From Alteraurantiacibacter hainanensis (lineage in GTDB: Bacteria; Pseudomonadota; Alphaproteobacteria; Sphingomonadales; Sphingomonadaceae): a stretch of DNA of 64,000 bases. Position 1 is the first letter of the stretch. Every line of letters begins with the position of its first letter. The stretch spans positions 1,488,001 to 1,552,000 of the forward strand of contig NZ_JAZAPB010000002.1 of NCBI RefSeq assembly GCF_036321025.1, written 5' to 3'. Shown here in pieces: positions 16,552 to 24,367 of the stretch. The position numbers and the translations under genes were made by a program. The notes below the pieces were generated by a model. That model did not search any database and was not told the DNA's origin. It saw only the letters and a list, made by a program, of their open reading frames with translations.

Positions 16552-18104
16552 GATGGCTCCCCCGCTTCGGGCATGTCGAGGCGCGGGAAGACGGGCCTGG
16601 GGTTGTCGACCGTGATCGTATCCAGCGCCGGATCGCTGGCGGACAGGGCGGCATAATCGCGCGCGTCAGCCGGGATGGTGAGCGCGTCGAGGATCTTGGT
16701 CGAAGCTGTCGGGATCACTGGCGCGGCGGCTATCGCGAGGTCTCGGATGCAGCCGCACAGCGTTGCCAGCACGCGTTCCATGCGCTCCGGATCGGTCTTG
16801 CGCAGGGACCACGGCGCCTGCTCGTCCACATAGGCGTTGCAGGCGTATACGGCCTGCATCCACGCCTCGAGGCCGGCCGCGAAGGCGAGCTGCTCGAATT
16901 GCGCGGGCAGTTCCACGGCGCAGGCCTGGCGCACCCTCGCCCGCAGTTCCTCGTCCACCTGTTGCACCGGAGCCTGCGCGGAGACGGATCCGTCGCAGTT
17001 CTTGGCAATGAAGCTCATCACCCGCTGGGCGAGGTTTCCGAAGCTGTTCGCAAGTTCGGAATTTGCTCGGTTTACAATGGCTTCGCGCGAATAGCTGCCA
17101 TCCTGTCCGAAAGAGAATTCGCGCAGCAGGAAATAGCGCAGCACGTCGACGCCATAGGCATCGACCAGAGCCGCCGGATCGGTGACATTGCCCAGCGACT
17201 TGGATTCCTTCTGCCCCTTGTTGAGCAGGAACCCGTGGGCATAGACCTGTTTCGGCAGGGCAATACCCGCGCTCATCAGAAAGGCCGGCCAGTAGACGGT
17301 GTGGAACCGGGTGATGTCCTTGCCGACCAGATGCAGGTCCGCCGGCCAGAACTTCGCCATGTTTTCCGTCTCGTCCGGATAGCCGAGGCCGGTGAGGTAA
17401 TTGGTGAGGGCATCCACCCACACGTACATCACGTGCCCCTCGCTTCCCGGCACGGGAACGCCCCAGTCGAAGCTGGTGCGGCTGACCGAGAGATCGCGCA
17501 GCCCGCCCTCGACGAAACGCATCACCTCGTTTCGGCGGCTATCGGGCCGGATGAAGTCGGGATTGTCGCGGTAGAGTTGCAGCAGCCGCTCGCCATAATC
17601 CGACAGGCGGAAGAACCAGGTCTCCTCGGCGGTCCATTCCACCGGAGTCCCTTGCGGGGAAAGTTTCTCGCCCCCTTCCCCTTCGACCAGTTCGCTCTCG
17701 TCGTAATAGGCCTCGTCCCGGACGGAGTACCAGCCTTCGTAACGATCGAGGTAGAGGTCGCCGCGCTCCTCCATCGCCTTCCAGATCGCCTGGCTGGCGC
17801 GGTAGTGATCATCCTGCGTGGTGCGGATGAAATGATCGTAGGAAATGTCCAGCCGATCGAACAGTTCGCGGAAATGGCCCGACATCTCGTCCGCCAGTTC
17901 GCGCGGCGTCATGCCCAGTTCGCGCGCCTTCTGAGCCATCTTGAGCCCATGCTCGTCGGTGCCGGTCTGGAAGCGGACCTCGCGCCCCATCTGCCGGTGA
18001 AACCGGGCAAGGATGTCGGCGGCGATCGTTTCGTAGGCGTGGCCGATGTGCGGCCTGCCGTTGGGGTAATGAATCGCGGTGGTAAGATAGAAGGTGTCAG
18101 CCAT
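16548..18104 (-). CDS. metG: Methionyl-tRNA synthetase
   Basis: A 518-residue class I aminoacyl-tRNA synthetase. H-I-G-H is at residues 19-22, and the KMSKS loop reads K-E-S-K-S near residue 297, a variant in which Met is replaced by Glu. The zinc-knuckle cysteines found in the E. coli type are absent; the connective region reads Y-S-V-R-D-E-A-Y-Y-D-E instead. The C-terminal tRNA-binding domain of long MetRS proteins is also missing. The start overlaps the end of holB by 8 bases, in a tmk-holB-metG-tatD arrangement common in alphaproteobacteria. Confidence 0.95.
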   Translation of the reverse strand: MADTFYLTTAIHYPNGRPHIGHAYETIAADILARFHRQMGREVRFQTGTDEHGLKMAQKARELGMTPRELADEMSGHFRELFDRLDISYDHFIRTTQDDHYRASQAIWKAMEERGDLYLDRYEGWYSVRDEAYYDESELVEGEGGEKLSPQGTPVEWTAEETWFFRLSDYGERLLQLYRDNPDFIRPDSRRNEVMRFVEGGLRDLSVSRTSFDWGVPVPGSEGHVMYVWVDALTNYLTGLGYPDETENMAKFWPADLHLVGKDITRFHTVYWPAFLMSAGIALPKQVYAHGFLLNKGQKESKSLGNVTDPAALVDAYGVDVLRYFLLREFSFGQDGSYSREAIVNRANSELANSFGNLAQRVMSFIAKNCDGSVSAQAPVQQVDEELRARVRQACAVELPAQFEQLAFAAGLEAWMQAVYACNAYVDEQAPWSLRKTDPERMERVLATLCGCIRDLAIAAAPVIPTASTKILDALTIPADARDYAALSASDPALDTITVDNPRPVFPRLDMPEAGEPS

Positions 18105-19059
18105 TTGCGGGCGTCCTAGAGCCCGCAAGGTTGGCGAGCAAGGTGCCGATTTCCATGACCAGCAGACCGGGATCGAAATTGTAGGTGGGTGCCTGGCCGG
18201 CAAGACGCACCAGGGCGCCGTGCGTTTCGACCATTGCGGGAATGTCGCCCGGCACCACGCCTCGCATGCGATCGGCGACCACGGCACGGGCGAGCTCGAT
18301 GGCGGCCAGTTGCTTTTCGCGGCTCGGCCGCGCGCCCATGGCTCCTGCCAGCCGCCCGCGGAGGGCGAAATCCGGGTCGCCCTGATCGACGACTTGCCGC
18401 ATCAGCGTGTGGATCTTGCCGAGGTCCAGTTCGACGAAATCGATGGCCGCGCCGGGCGATCCGCTGGCAGCGGCGATGGCGGCCTCACGCATGTCCGTGC
18501 TGGCCTGCGGACTTTCGCGGGCCAGGATGGCATCCATGTCCTCGTCCGAGACCCGCGGAAAGTTCAGGACCCGGCAGCGCGACCGGATCGTGGGCAGCAG
18601 GCGTCCCATGCGATGCGCGATCAGCATGAAGTAGGTGCCCGCTGGCGGTTCCTCCAGGCTCTTGAGCAGCGCGTTGGCGGCGCTCGTTTCCATGTCGTCA
18701 GCCGGGTCGATGATGACCGCGCGCCGGCTTCCCAGCGTCGGCCGCGTCGTCAGGCGGCGTTGCAGTTCGCGGATCTGGTCGACCTTGATGTTGCGAGCCA
18801 GCTCGAACGGCTTGTCCTCGTCGCGCTTGCGAGCCTCCGTCTCGTTTTTCGGAGGATGGCTGACATAGCGGATATCAGGGTGATTGCCCTCGGGCTGGGG
18901 AATGCCCTCTTCCGCCACCAGTTCGCGGGCCGCGGCGAGGGCGAAGGCGGACTTGCCCACGCCCTTGCGACCAGACAGGATCCAGCCGTGATGCATGCGG
19001 TCGCCCGACAGCGCGCGCCGCCAGTCGGCCCAGGCCTCATCGTGGCCGATGTAGCTCAA
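18097..19059 (-). CDS. holB: DNA polymerase III delta-prime subunit
   Basis: A 320-residue clamp-loader AAA+ subunit. It has a Walker-type loop (G-R-K-G-V-G-K-S-A near residues 31-39), the Sensor-like segment S-A-A-N-A-L-L-K-S-L-E-E-P-P typical of delta-prime/DnaX proteins, and S-R-C-R after it (the S-R-C arginine finger motif). It follows tmk with a 4-base overlap and precedes metG with an 8-base overlap, so expression is translationally linked. The zinc-binding cysteines of DnaX are not present, consistent with delta-prime. Confidence 0.92.
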   Translation of the reverse strand: MSYIGHDEAWADWRRALSGDRMHHGWILSGRKGVGKSAFALAAARELVAEEGIPQPEGNHPDIRYVSHPPKNETEARKRDEDKPFELARNIKVDQIRELQRRLTTRPTLGSRRAVIIDPADDMETSAANALLKSLEEPPAGTYFMLIAHRMGRLLPTIRSRCRVLNFPRVSDEDMDAILARESPQASTDMREAAIAAASGSPGAAIDFVELDLGKIHTLMRQVVDQGDPDFALRGRLAGAMGARPSREKQLAAIELARAVVADRMRGVVPGDIPAMVETHGALVRLAGQAPTYNFDPGLLVMEIGTLLANLAGSRTPANG

Positions 19060-19700
19060 CCGCCTTCCCCGACGAACGGCGCCATTGCCCGCATCACGCG
19101 CATGTGCACCTCATCGGGCGTGCCGCTGGCGTCCACCAGAACGAAGCGTTCCGGATCGGTGGCGGCAAGCTGGCGGAAATGCTCGGCCACGCGGGCGTGA
19201 TAGGCGGCCGACTTGCCGCCGATACGGTCCGCACCATCGCCATCGCGGGCGTGAAGCCGGTCAGCAACCTCCTGCGAAGGTGCCTGCAGCAGGAAGGTGA
19301 CGTCGGGCATCAGGGCGTGCGAACCGATCGTATGCAGCGAGAGCACTGCGTCGTCCGACCACTCCCCTCCCCCCGCCTGGTAGGCGCGCGAGGAATCGAC
19401 GAAGCGATCGCACACCACCCAGTCGCCGCGATCGAGCGCAGGTCCGATCAGGTTGGCCACGTGATCGGAGCGGGCGGCGGCGAACAACAGCGCTTCCGCC
19501 CTCGTTCCCCAGTCGAACGCCTTATCGAGCAGGAGGTCGCGAATGGCTTCGGCTCCAGGCGTCCCTCCCGGTTCGCGGGTCTGCACGACCGACAGACCCC
19601 GGGACCGCAAGGCATCCACCAGCATCCCGGCCTGCGTCGACTTGCCTACACCTTCGCCGCCTTCGAATGTGATGAAACGTCCGCCCGTCATGCCAGCCAT
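19056..19700 (-). CDS. tmk: Thymidylate kinase
   Basis: A 214-residue dTMP kinase of the dTTP pathway. The P-loop is F-E-G-G-E-G-V-G-K-S-T, followed by the nucleotide-binding T-R-E-P-G-G-T-P motif and a D-R-F-V-D-S-S-R-A-Y-Q segment. Two ATGs compete: 19700, with GGAG close upstream, and 19691, which overlaps the dacA stop as ATGA; they differ by three residues. It is coupled to dacA upstream and holB downstream. Confidence 0.94.
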   Translation of the reverse strand: MAGMTGGRFITFEGGEGVGKSTQAGMLVDALRSRGLSVVQTREPGGTPGAEAIRDLLLDKAFDWGTRAEALLFAAARSDHVANLIGPALDRGDWVVCDRFVDSSRAYQAGGGEWSDDAVLSLHTIGSHALMPDVTFLLQAPSQEVADRLHARDGDGADRIGGKSAAYHARVAEHFRQLAATDPERFVLVDASGTPDEVHMRVMRAMAPFVGEGG

Positions 19701-20860
19701 TTTCTCCAGGCGTTGACGATCCGTTGCAAGGGGTTGGCCTGCGGAACCGTTTCGGCGGCTTCGAGCGGCGCGTCCAGCACCAGCTCGCCATCCAGGCTCA
19801 CGCGCAGGCGGGCAATCGGATCGCCCACGGCGATCGGTGCCTGGACCGGTCCCCGATAGACCACTTCCAGGTCCCAGCCCGAAACGTCCTCACCTGCGGG
19901 GATGGCGGCCATCACGTCGCCCGGCGTGCGCAAGGGAACCGTGGTACTGGCGCCGTCCTGCACCAGCGCCTCTCCCACCACGGTCTCTGCCGGAACGATC
20001 ATCTCGCGATCGAAATTGTCGAAGCCCCACTCCAGCAGGTCGCGTGCTGCCTTGTCGCGCGTGCGTCCATCGGGTGTGCCCGCCAGCACCATCATCAGCC
20101 GTCGACCCTCGCGCTGGGCGGAGCCGAGGAAGGTGAACCCGGCTTCCCGCGTGTAGCCGGTCTTCAGCCCGTCGGCGCCCTCCACCCGTCCCGTGACGGG
20201 GTCGTGGTTGGCCTGCGTGATATCGCGCCAGCGCAGGGTCCGATGGCCGAAATAGCGCGCGTAGAGCGACGGATACCGCGTGGTGATCGCCCGGCCGAGG
20301 ATCGCCAGGTCCTGGGCGGAAGTGTAGGTCTGCCCGCCATCGGGGTATCCGTTGGCCGAACCGAAATGCGTGTCGCGCATCCCCAGTTCCTCGGCATTGG
20401 CGTTCATCAATGCCAGCCACTCTTCCAGCGAGCCCGCAGCGGCGACGGCCAGCGCCACGCTGGCGTCGTTGCCGGAAACCGTGGTTATGCCGAGCAGAAG
20501 CTGCCCGATCGTGGGTTGCTCGCCGGCGCGAAGGAACATGTTGGAGCCTTCGTTGTACCAGGCGTCCTCCAGTTCCTGCGGATAGTCGAACCGCATTTCG
20601 GGGCGCAGTTCGCCCTCGTCGATCATCTTGAAGGCGGTGTAGGCGGTCATCACCTTGGTGACGGATGCCGGCATGAAGCGGCGGTTCTCGTTACGGGCGA
20701 ACAGGGTCTGGCCCGTCGACAGGTCCACCAGAAGGCCTACCGGAATTTCCTCCGGAACCGGGGCGGGCGCGGGTGCAGGAAGCGCCGGCGCGGCGGCAAG
20801 GCCTGCCGCCGCCGCCATGGCCAGTGTTCTCATCGCCAACTTTCGCTGAGGCACGCGCAC
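19688..20860 (-). CDS. dacA: D-alanyl-D-alanine carboxypeptidase (PBP5 family)
   Basis: A periplasmic serine carboxypeptidase that trims pentapeptide side chains of peptidoglycan. After a signal peptide rich in Ala (about residues 1-32) come the three penicillin-binding motifs: S-V-T-K with catalytic Ser66, S-G-N at 129-131, and K-T-G further on. The C-terminal PBP5-type beta domain ends in a short segment (I-V-N-A-W-R-K-W-L-A) that could be the amphipathic membrane anchor. GTG 20860 or ATG 20833 could be the start; both leave a signal sequence. The flanking RlpA-like and transglycosylase genes suggest joint envelope control. Confidence 0.93.
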   Translation of the reverse strand: MRVPQRKLAMRTLAMAAAAGLAAAPALPAPAPAPVPEEIPVGLLVDLSTGQTLFARNENRRFMPASVTKVMTAYTAFKMIDEGELRPEMRFDYPQELEDAWYNEGSNMFLRAGEQPTIGQLLLGITTVSGNDASVALAVAAAGSLEEWLALMNANAEELGMRDTHFGSANGYPDGGQTYTSAQDLAILGRAITTRYPSLYARYFGHRTLRWRDITQANHDPVTGRVEGADGLKTGYTREAGFTFLGSAQREGRRLMMVLAGTPDGRTRDKAARDLLEWGFDNFDREMIVPAETVVGEALVQDGASTTVPLRTPGDVMAAIPAGEDVSGWDLEVVYRGPVQAPIAVGDPIARLRVSLDGELVLDAPLEAAETVPQANPLQRIVNAWRKWLA

Positions 20861-20893
20861 TCCACCGCTCGATTGCGGCGAGGACGTAAAATC

Positions 20894-21922
20894 TCAGCCG
20901 CTGGTCAGGATTCGAGCATCGCTATAGCCCGCGCGCCGCACGTTTGCGAGGGAGGCTTCGGCTTCTCCACGGGTAGCGAACGGCCCGGTTTGCACCAGAT
21001 GATACCGTCCCGACTGGCTGACCTCGCCGCCCAGCGCGTTTGCCGCCCGCCGCGCATTGTCGACACTCGCGAAAGCGGCGGCCTGGACGACGAAGCCGCT
21101 TGTGAGGGGCTGCGTAGCGTCTGCGGCGCCCTCGTTGGACCGATCGCCTGACGCCACGGTGATTTCGGCCTCGGTCGAGGCCAGTTGCGGCCCGGACGCA
21201 AGCTCAGGCGTTTCTAGGGGAGCGATGGACTCAATCTGTCCCGGCTCCTCCACCTGCACCGGATCGGGCGATGTGGCGGTGGAGGCGGCGACGGAAACCG
21301 TTTCCAGTTCGCGCGGTGGCTCTGCATTGGTGGCAAGAATGGCCGCGCCGCTTCCAGGCAGCCGGCGTTGCAGCACCGTCAGCAGCGAAGCAGGCGTATC
21401 CATGCGCAGCGGGGCGGCCTCGCCCGACCGCAGCATCGCGCGATGATCTTCCGGCGGATTGACCCGGCGCACCCGCACCGGAGTTTCCACATTGCCGCCC
21501 AGCTGGGCCATGGCCGCGGGCGACAGGGCCACGAGGTGGTTCGTCGTCATCGGTCCGCGCCGCTCCAGCCGGACAAGCACCGTGCGCCCAGTCTCGAGCG
21601 AGGTGACCTCGGCATAGCTGGGAACCGGCAGGGTGTGGTGCGACCCCGTGAAACCGGACGTATCAGGGTCGAGCGCGAGATAGCCGACCTCGTCGTAATT
21701 CAACACGTCGGCGGGGGTATAGGTGGTGCCCGCCACCTCGTATGGCTCGCCCACGGTGATCGGATAATCTGCCTGCGGGCCGCCGGGCGACAAGCCCGAA
21801 GCCGACGCTGAGGTTAGTCCGCTCGTGCCCCCAGCGCCGCACGCGGCGAGGCCGAGCGCAAGCGACATGGTTATCAGCGCGCGGGAAGACGCGCGAATTG
21901 GTCGGCTATCGGCTGATCTCAT
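20894..21922 (-). CDS. RlpA-like SPOR-domain lipoprotein with degenerate barrel
   Basis: A 342-residue lipoprotein (lipobox L-A-A-C, Cys28). Residues about 50-145 align with the RlpA double-psi beta-barrel: H-T-L-P-V-P-S-Y, an E-T-G-R-T-V-L-V-R strand, R-R-G-P and A-A-M-A-Q-L-G. Residues about 265-341 are a SPOR domain, which binds denuded peptidoglycan at the septum. The segment that in active RlpA carries A-S-W-Y-G and the T-A-N-G-E glutamate is shortened and not recognisable, and the N-D-R-G-P aspartate is replaced (E-R-R-G-P). Lytic activity is therefore doubtful; a structural division role is likelier. It overlaps the upstream transglycosylase gene by 17 bases. Confidence 0.85.
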   Translation of the reverse strand: MRSADSRPIRASSRALITMSLALGLAACGAGGTSGLTSASASGLSPGGPQADYPITVGEPYEVAGTTYTPADVLNYDEVGYLALDPDTSGFTGSHHTLPVPSYAEVTSLETGRTVLVRLERRGPMTTNHLVALSPAAMAQLGGNVETPVRVRRVNPPEDHRAMLRSGEAAPLRMDTPASLLTVLQRRLPGSGAAILATNAEPPRELETVSVAASTATSPDPVQVEEPGQIESIAPLETPELASGPQLASTEAEITVASGDRSNEGAADATQPLTSGFVVQAAAFASVDNARRAANALGGEVSQSGRYHLVQTGPFATRGEAEASLANVRRAGYSDARILTSG

Positions 21923-22937
21923 CTGCAAGCAATCCCACACTCATGGCGTAGTAATTCGAGCAGTTGTATTCGAGGATAACCTTATAATTCTGGGTTAAGA
22001 GGTAGCCGGGTTCAGCAGGTCCATCGGGCTCGAACAGCGCGGCGAGCACATCGTCGCCGATGGGCGCGCGCGGCTCGATCCCGCGTTCGCGCCACTCGCG
22101 CACCGTTAGCCAACGACTATGGCGTTCGTGGACGCGGGGGCAGACGGGCGAAGTCACCCTGTTCTCGATTCCGCTGCGATCGGCCGACTTGGGCACATAG
22201 GCGCGCACGGCCCACGGTTCCCCGGTGCGCCAACCCGCATCGCGGAAATAGTTGGCGATGGAGTGCATGGTATCGACATCGGAGTTCCACAGGTCGCGAT
22301 CCCCGTCGCCATCGCCATCCACTGCCAGCCGCAGATAGACACTGGGCAGGAACTGGCCGTTGCCGAAGGCTCCTGCCCAGCTTCCCTCCAGCCGGGAACG
22401 CGGCACGCCCATGTCCACCATCTTGAGGACATCGATCAGTTCTCGCTCGAACAGGGCGCGGCGACGCCCTTCCCATGCCAGCGTCGCCAGCGAGCGCGGC
22501 AGGTCGAATCCGCCCATCACTGCGCCATAGGCGGTCTCATGCCCCCAGATGGCGACGACGATTTCCGCAGGAACGCCGTATTGACGCTCGATCTCGGCGC
22601 CAATCGAGCGGACTTCGGCCAGCTTGCGAACGCCGCCGTTGATGCGCGAGGCGGTGTTGTGACGGTTGAGATAGCCCGCCATCGAGGGAAAGCCCGTGCT
22701 GGTGGTGGAACTGCCGGACGAGACATTGTCGCGGTCCAGTTCCAGCACGCGGTTGTTGGGCGTGAGGCCGGAAAACACCCTGTCGATGGTCGACTGGCTG
22801 ACGCCCTCGGCGCGTGCGTGCTCGGCCACTACGTCGAGATATTGCTCGAAGCTTTCGCTCTGCGCGGAGGCAGGAGCGGCGCAAAGCAGGGCGGCGGAAG
22901 CGAAGGCGCCGATGCGGCGCAAGATCTTGAGCGTCAT
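21906..22937 (-). CDS. Lytic murein transglycosylase, MltB family
   Basis: A 343-residue exported peptidoglycan-cleaving enzyme (family 3 lytic transglycosylase). The signal peptide (about 1-25) ends A-S-A-Q. The catalytic Glu134 lies in I-W-G-H-E-T-A-Y-G, and the family signature G-A-F-G-N-G-Q-F-L-P-S precedes the A-V-D-G-D-G-D-G-D-R-D-L-W segment. There is no lipobox, so it is probably periplasmic rather than anchored as MltB is. ATG 22937 starts the signal peptide directly. It overlaps the RlpA-like gene downstream. Confidence 0.92.
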   Translation of the reverse strand: MTLKILRRIGAFASAALLCAAPASAQSESFEQYLDVVAEHARAEGVSQSTIDRVFSGLTPNNRVLELDRDNVSSGSSTTSTGFPSMAGYLNRHNTASRINGGVRKLAEVRSIGAEIERQYGVPAEIVVAIWGHETAYGAVMGGFDLPRSLATLAWEGRRRALFERELIDVLKMVDMGVPRSRLEGSWAGAFGNGQFLPSVYLRLAVDGDGDGDRDLWNSDVDTMHSIANYFRDAGWRTGEPWAVRAYVPKSADRSGIENRVTSPVCPRVHERHSRWLTVREWRERGIEPRAPIGDDVLAALFEPDGPAEPGYLLTQNYKVILEYNCSNYYAMSVGLLADEISR

Positions 22938-23026
22938 GGAAGAAACCCTACTGCACTGCGGCCCCGGGGGGAATCCCCCCATTCGCGCCGTGCGACAGGA
23001 TGCCGCAGCAGCGCGGCTGCCCGCGC

Positions 23027-23896
23027 CTATTCATCCAGAGGCGCGTAGGGCGGCTGCATGTCGGGATTGTTGGCCAGCATTTCCGCGAAGGGCGTGAAAC
23101 CGCAGTTCTCTTCCTCGCAGTAGGTAACCGTGTGGATGTAGCGCAGCTTGCCGTCCTCCACGCGGAAGGTGTGGCTGTCGGGGCGCGCGTTCTCGCCGAA
23201 TTCGAGGAAGACGTTCACCGCGCCCTTGGCCTCGTCCACCACATAGCGGCGGTTCTTGAGCTCGACGCCCTCCGGCACGCCGACATTGCAGGTGTCGGTG
23301 GGTTCGCCGCGTCCCGTGTAGACCCCGCCTTCCAGACGTGCGCAGGGCTCGCCCCACGGCACCTCGACGGTGGGATCGTTGAACAGGTCGAGATAGGCGT
23401 CGGCGGCCGCGATCAGCTCCTCGCGCGTGGCGCGCTCACCCTCGGGCAGTTCGCTCCAGTCCTCGCGCCGCGCATACTCGTAGGTCGCCTCTGCATCGAA
23501 AAGCCAGTCGCCCTCGTCCGTCACGATGTTGTCGAACGGGCCGACGCCGAAGAAGCCGTTCCCCAGCTGTGTCGCGATGACCATCGGGCGCTCCTCGTCA
23601 AACATCACGGCCTCGACGAAGACCTGGCAGCTGGTGGTATCCAGCAGAGCCATATGCCAGTTCACTTCGCGCGGCTTGTCGAGGAAACCGCCCAGCGATC
23701 CGCGCTGGAAATTCTCGTTGTATTCGACCCATTCGCCCAGCTGCATGGTCATCATGGTGCCCTGCTCCAGCGCGGCTACCCAGTCGTCGGCGATGCCTTG
23801 CAACAGTTCCCGGTCGCAGGCTCCCTGCGCCTGTGCGGGTGCGGCGATGGCAAGGGCGGTGGTTGCAGCAAGTGCAGCGCAGATGGTGCGTTTCAT
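23027..23896 (-). CDS. Secreted protein of unknown function
   Basis: A 289-residue protein with a clear signal peptide (M-K-R-T-I-C-A-A-L-A then A-P-A-Q-A-Q-G). The mature part starts with C-D-R-E-L-L-Q-G-I-A-D-D-W-V-A-A-L and contains G-F-F-G-V-G-P-F-D and a C-terminal pair of cysteine-rich stretches (T-Y-C-E-E-E-N-C-G-F). The pattern of a D-W-V-A-A-L helix followed by a long beta region recalls NTF2/SnoaL-like secreted domains (DUF8021 type), but I cannot confirm this. Four or five cysteines suggest disulfides in the periplasm. It may start the envelope gene run ending at mazG. Confidence 0.75.
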   Translation of the reverse strand: MKRTICAALAATTALAIAAPAQAQGACDRELLQGIADDWVAALEQGTMMTMQLGEWVEYNENFQRGSLGGFLDKPREVNWHMALLDTTSCQVFVEAVMFDEERPMVIATQLGNGFFGVGPFDNIVTDEGDWLFDAEATYEYARREDWSELPEGERATREELIAAADAYLDLFNDPTVEVPWGEPCARLEGGVYTGRGEPTDTCNVGVPEGVELKNRRYVVDEAKGAVNVFLEFGENARPDSHTFRVEDGKLRYIHTVTYCEEENCGFTPFAEMLANNPDMQPPYAPLDE

Positions 23897-24021
23897 GGTG
23901 AGCGATCCTCTCGAACGATCCCGCCGGTTGGCCCGGCAAATTGACTTCATCCGATTGTTAGCGCGACGCAATGCGCCTGTCACCTAGGCACGTTCGGCGG
24001 GCAGGATTTCGAGGTGGTCGC

Positions 24022-24111
24022 TGGCGGACAGGGTGGGATTCGAACCCACGAAGGGCTTGCACCCTTGCCGGTTTTCAAGACCGGTGCATTCAACCGCTCT
24101 GCCACCTGTCC
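24022..24111 (-). tRNA. tRNA-Ser(UGA), CCA encoded
   Basis: The minus strand carries a 90-base class II tRNA. The acceptor arm G-G-A-C-A-G-G (ending at 24111) pairs with C-C-T-G-T-C-C, followed by discriminator G and a genomic CCA. The anticodon stem C-C-G-G-T/A-C-C-G-G encloses the loop CTTGAAA, giving anticodon TGA. The long variable arm (A-A-G-G-G-T-G-C-A-A-G-C-C-C-T-T) and the T-loop G-T-T-C-G-A-A-T-C are standard for serine tRNA. It stands between the secreted-protein gene and the 39-residue ORF. Confidence 0.95.
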
Positions 24112-24167
24112 GCTCGAGCGGAAATGGCCGCTAGCGAGAAATGACGGCGATGTCACGCGGGCTGCGA

Positions 24168-24287
24168 CTATTCCATCTGCTCTTCCGCGGGGCAGAGTTC
24201 GCCTTCCTGACGTTGCGGCTCGGGCTCCAGCGCCACGCGCTCCGGTCGATAGCCTTCCTGGGGCTGGTCTGAAATCTCGTATTCCAT
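24168..24287 (-). CDS. Small acidic ORF (39 residues) behind lpdA
   Basis: A short ORF with a strong ribosome-binding site (AGGAGAG, 6 bases before ATG 24287). The product is highly charged (ten or more Glu, several Gln and Pro, one Cys) with no hydrophobic segment, beginning M-E-Y-E-I-S-D-Q-P. The reading frame stays open upstream to a TTG at 24365, which would give 65 residues, but the ribosome-binding site supports the shorter form. It lies 80 bases after lpdA, behind a structured leader. I do not recognise it; an intrinsically disordered regulator or adaptor is only a guess. Confidence 0.5.
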   Translation of the reverse strand: MEYEISDQPQEGYRPERVALEPEPQRQEGELCPAEEQME

Positions 24288-24367
24288 GACACTCTCCTCT
24301 TCGCCAAAACGACGAAGAAGCCAGTTCTTTCCGGTATTTGCGACGAGCGGTTCGTCGCAATTCAAGC
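24288..24367 (-). promoter_or_regulatory. Structured leader between lpdA and the 39-residue ORF
   Basis: In the minus-strand RNA, segment A TTGCGACGA (24360-24352) pairs perfectly with B TCGTCGCAA (24346-24338) around a 5-base loop directly after the lpdA stop. Segment C CTTCTTCG (24320-24313) can pair with D CGAAGAGG (24303-24296), which covers the 5' part of the ribosome-binding site. C extended (TTCGTCG, 24316-24310) can instead pair with A extended (CGACGAA, 24357-24351), 7 perfect pairs. The A:B and C:D folds are thus exclusive with A:C, the logic of an attenuator. No U-tract follows hairpin A:B. Confidence 0.45.

Noticed and set aside
22966..22980. G6-AAT-C6 hairpin between the secreted-protein and transglycosylase genes
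   Set aside because: It has a tiny loop and no T-tract on either strand, so I could not support a terminator call; it may be a low-complexity G/C run.
24168..24365. 65-residue version of the ORF behind lpdA, from TTG 24365
   Set aside because: The strong AGGAGAG site lies directly before ATG 24287 and the upstream part forms hairpins, which fits a leader better than coding sequence.
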